The position numbers and the translations under genes are program-made. A DNA stretch of 64,000 nucleotides from the NCBI GenBank assembly GCA_951799405.1, contig OX637340.1, forward strand, positions 124,001 through 188,000, given 5' to 3'. Each line of letters opens with the position of its first letter. Positions within the stretch are counted from its first letter, which is position 1. Below the pieces are notes generated by a model. That model did not search any database. It saw only the letters and a program-made list of their open reading frames with translations, and was not told where the DNA came from. The stretch is from Agapetus fuscipes (lineage: Eukaryota > Arthropoda > Insecta > Trichoptera > Glossosomatidae). Below are positions 63,311 through 64,000 of this stretch, in pieces.

Positions 63311-64000
63311 TTTTTTATTTTATTTTATTTTTTTAAGGAGAAAAAACAGATACAGACACAAAAACAAATACAAGAAAAATGTAAACATAAACAGTAGTGT
63401 GCCTTAATCCTAAAGAATTCCCACAGATATGTAAAAACAATAGAATAGCTGACGAAAAATAAAAACATAAAAGAAATCGATGAGGTAAAAAGTAAATCAA
63501 ATTACCAACAGAAATAAAAATAAAAATAACAGGAAAGAAAAAAAAAAGTGAAAAGAGAAACTAAGAATAAACAAAAAATATACAAAAAAAGATAAAAAGA
63601 AAAAAAGAAAACCCATTCAAGATATAATGGATAGCACGGACATTTTATAAATACTTTTTAATAGGTCAGATCAAAAGGAGTACTTCACTTTATTAAATAT
63701 ACTTAATTACTAAAATATATATTAAAATCACTGCACATTCTATACATAGGAGCTCTTTGACCTGAGTTTGTTCGACATTTGGGCAGAGAAAATATTTGTA
63801 ACGAACGGGATGCACTCCTTGGTATGCGAAAATTAATCTGACATAGAAGACCAGGGCAATCCGTTTCAGATAGACAAATACTCCTCAAAGTTAACGCACT
63901 CAATAATAAACGCCGATTGTCAAGACTAATTAGGTTTAAGTGAACTAGGCGGTTTTCGTAAGTGCGGTTGACGAAGCTTAAACGATGGAATAGTATTTTT
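63311..64000. other. A-rich tail region, no gene recognised
   Basis: 63310-63640 is strongly A-rich and may be the LINE 3' UTR. After 63640 nothing is recognised. Confidence 0.35.

Overview
The window looks like a stretch of arthropod (most likely insect) nuclear DNA; I cannot name the species. It is AT-rich and gene-poor. I see one clear host-type gene, an intronless histone H2A.X at 5218-5628. Much of the rest is transposable elements: RTE and jockey-like LINEs, Penelope-like elements (PLEs) carrying hammerhead ribozyme motifs, three tRNA-derived SINE families, hAT and other DNA transposons or MITEs, and two LTR retrotransposons with TSDs and LTR pairs in which I see no difference by eye. 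No canonical tRNA, rRNA or CRISPR feature is supported.

Layout. 1-4.4 kb: SINE1, a PLE fragment and a cluster of RTE-B 3' ends. 5.2-7.5 kb: H2A.X, then a SINE2 copy and a jockey-like LINE remnant. 7.5-21.5 kb: relics, including a hAT MITE with a perfect 8-bp TSD, a PLE reduced to a GIY-YIG endonuclease between inverted arms, and RTE-B and SINE copies. 21.5-26.4 kb: a full-length RTE LINE (intact 1028-residue ORF) nested in a PLE. 28.1-31.1 kb: a 2,980-bp LTR element on the minus strand whose pol is absent and whose single ORF fuses a SAP-type gag start to a DEK-like chromatin protein and then to the retroelement's own 3' coding end. 33-35.5 kb: a decayed hAT-like transposon. 37.2-37.7 kb: a 51-bp minisatellite. 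38-51.6 kb: SINE, PLE and RTE-B fragments, two of them large perfect palindromes or hairpins around hammerhead motifs. 52-59.7 kb: a 7,754-bp Ty3/gypsy element with an intact 1833-residue polyprotein (SAP, coiled coil, gag, zinc knuckle, protease, RT, RNase H, integrase, GPY/F, a macro-like domain, CCCH finger). 59.7-64 kb: MITEs, SINEs, a perfect PLE palindrome and a LINE relic with a tandem repeat.

How the pieces relate. The DEK element and the full gypsy element share about 58 N-terminal gag residues, a C-terminal zinc-finger segment, a hairpin just before the polypurine tract, and a stop codon abutting the LTR, but their LTRs differ. The simplest reading is that a member of this SAP-gypsy lineage captured a spliced DEK mRNA, keeping only cis-acting ends, much as retroviruses transduced proto-oncogenes; an autonomous relative such as the 52-59.7 kb element could supply enzymes in trans. 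This and the macro-like domain of the gypsy polyprotein are the strongest candidates for something undescribed. The dozen hammerhead motifs, several at the centre of inverted PLE ends, are the second theme.
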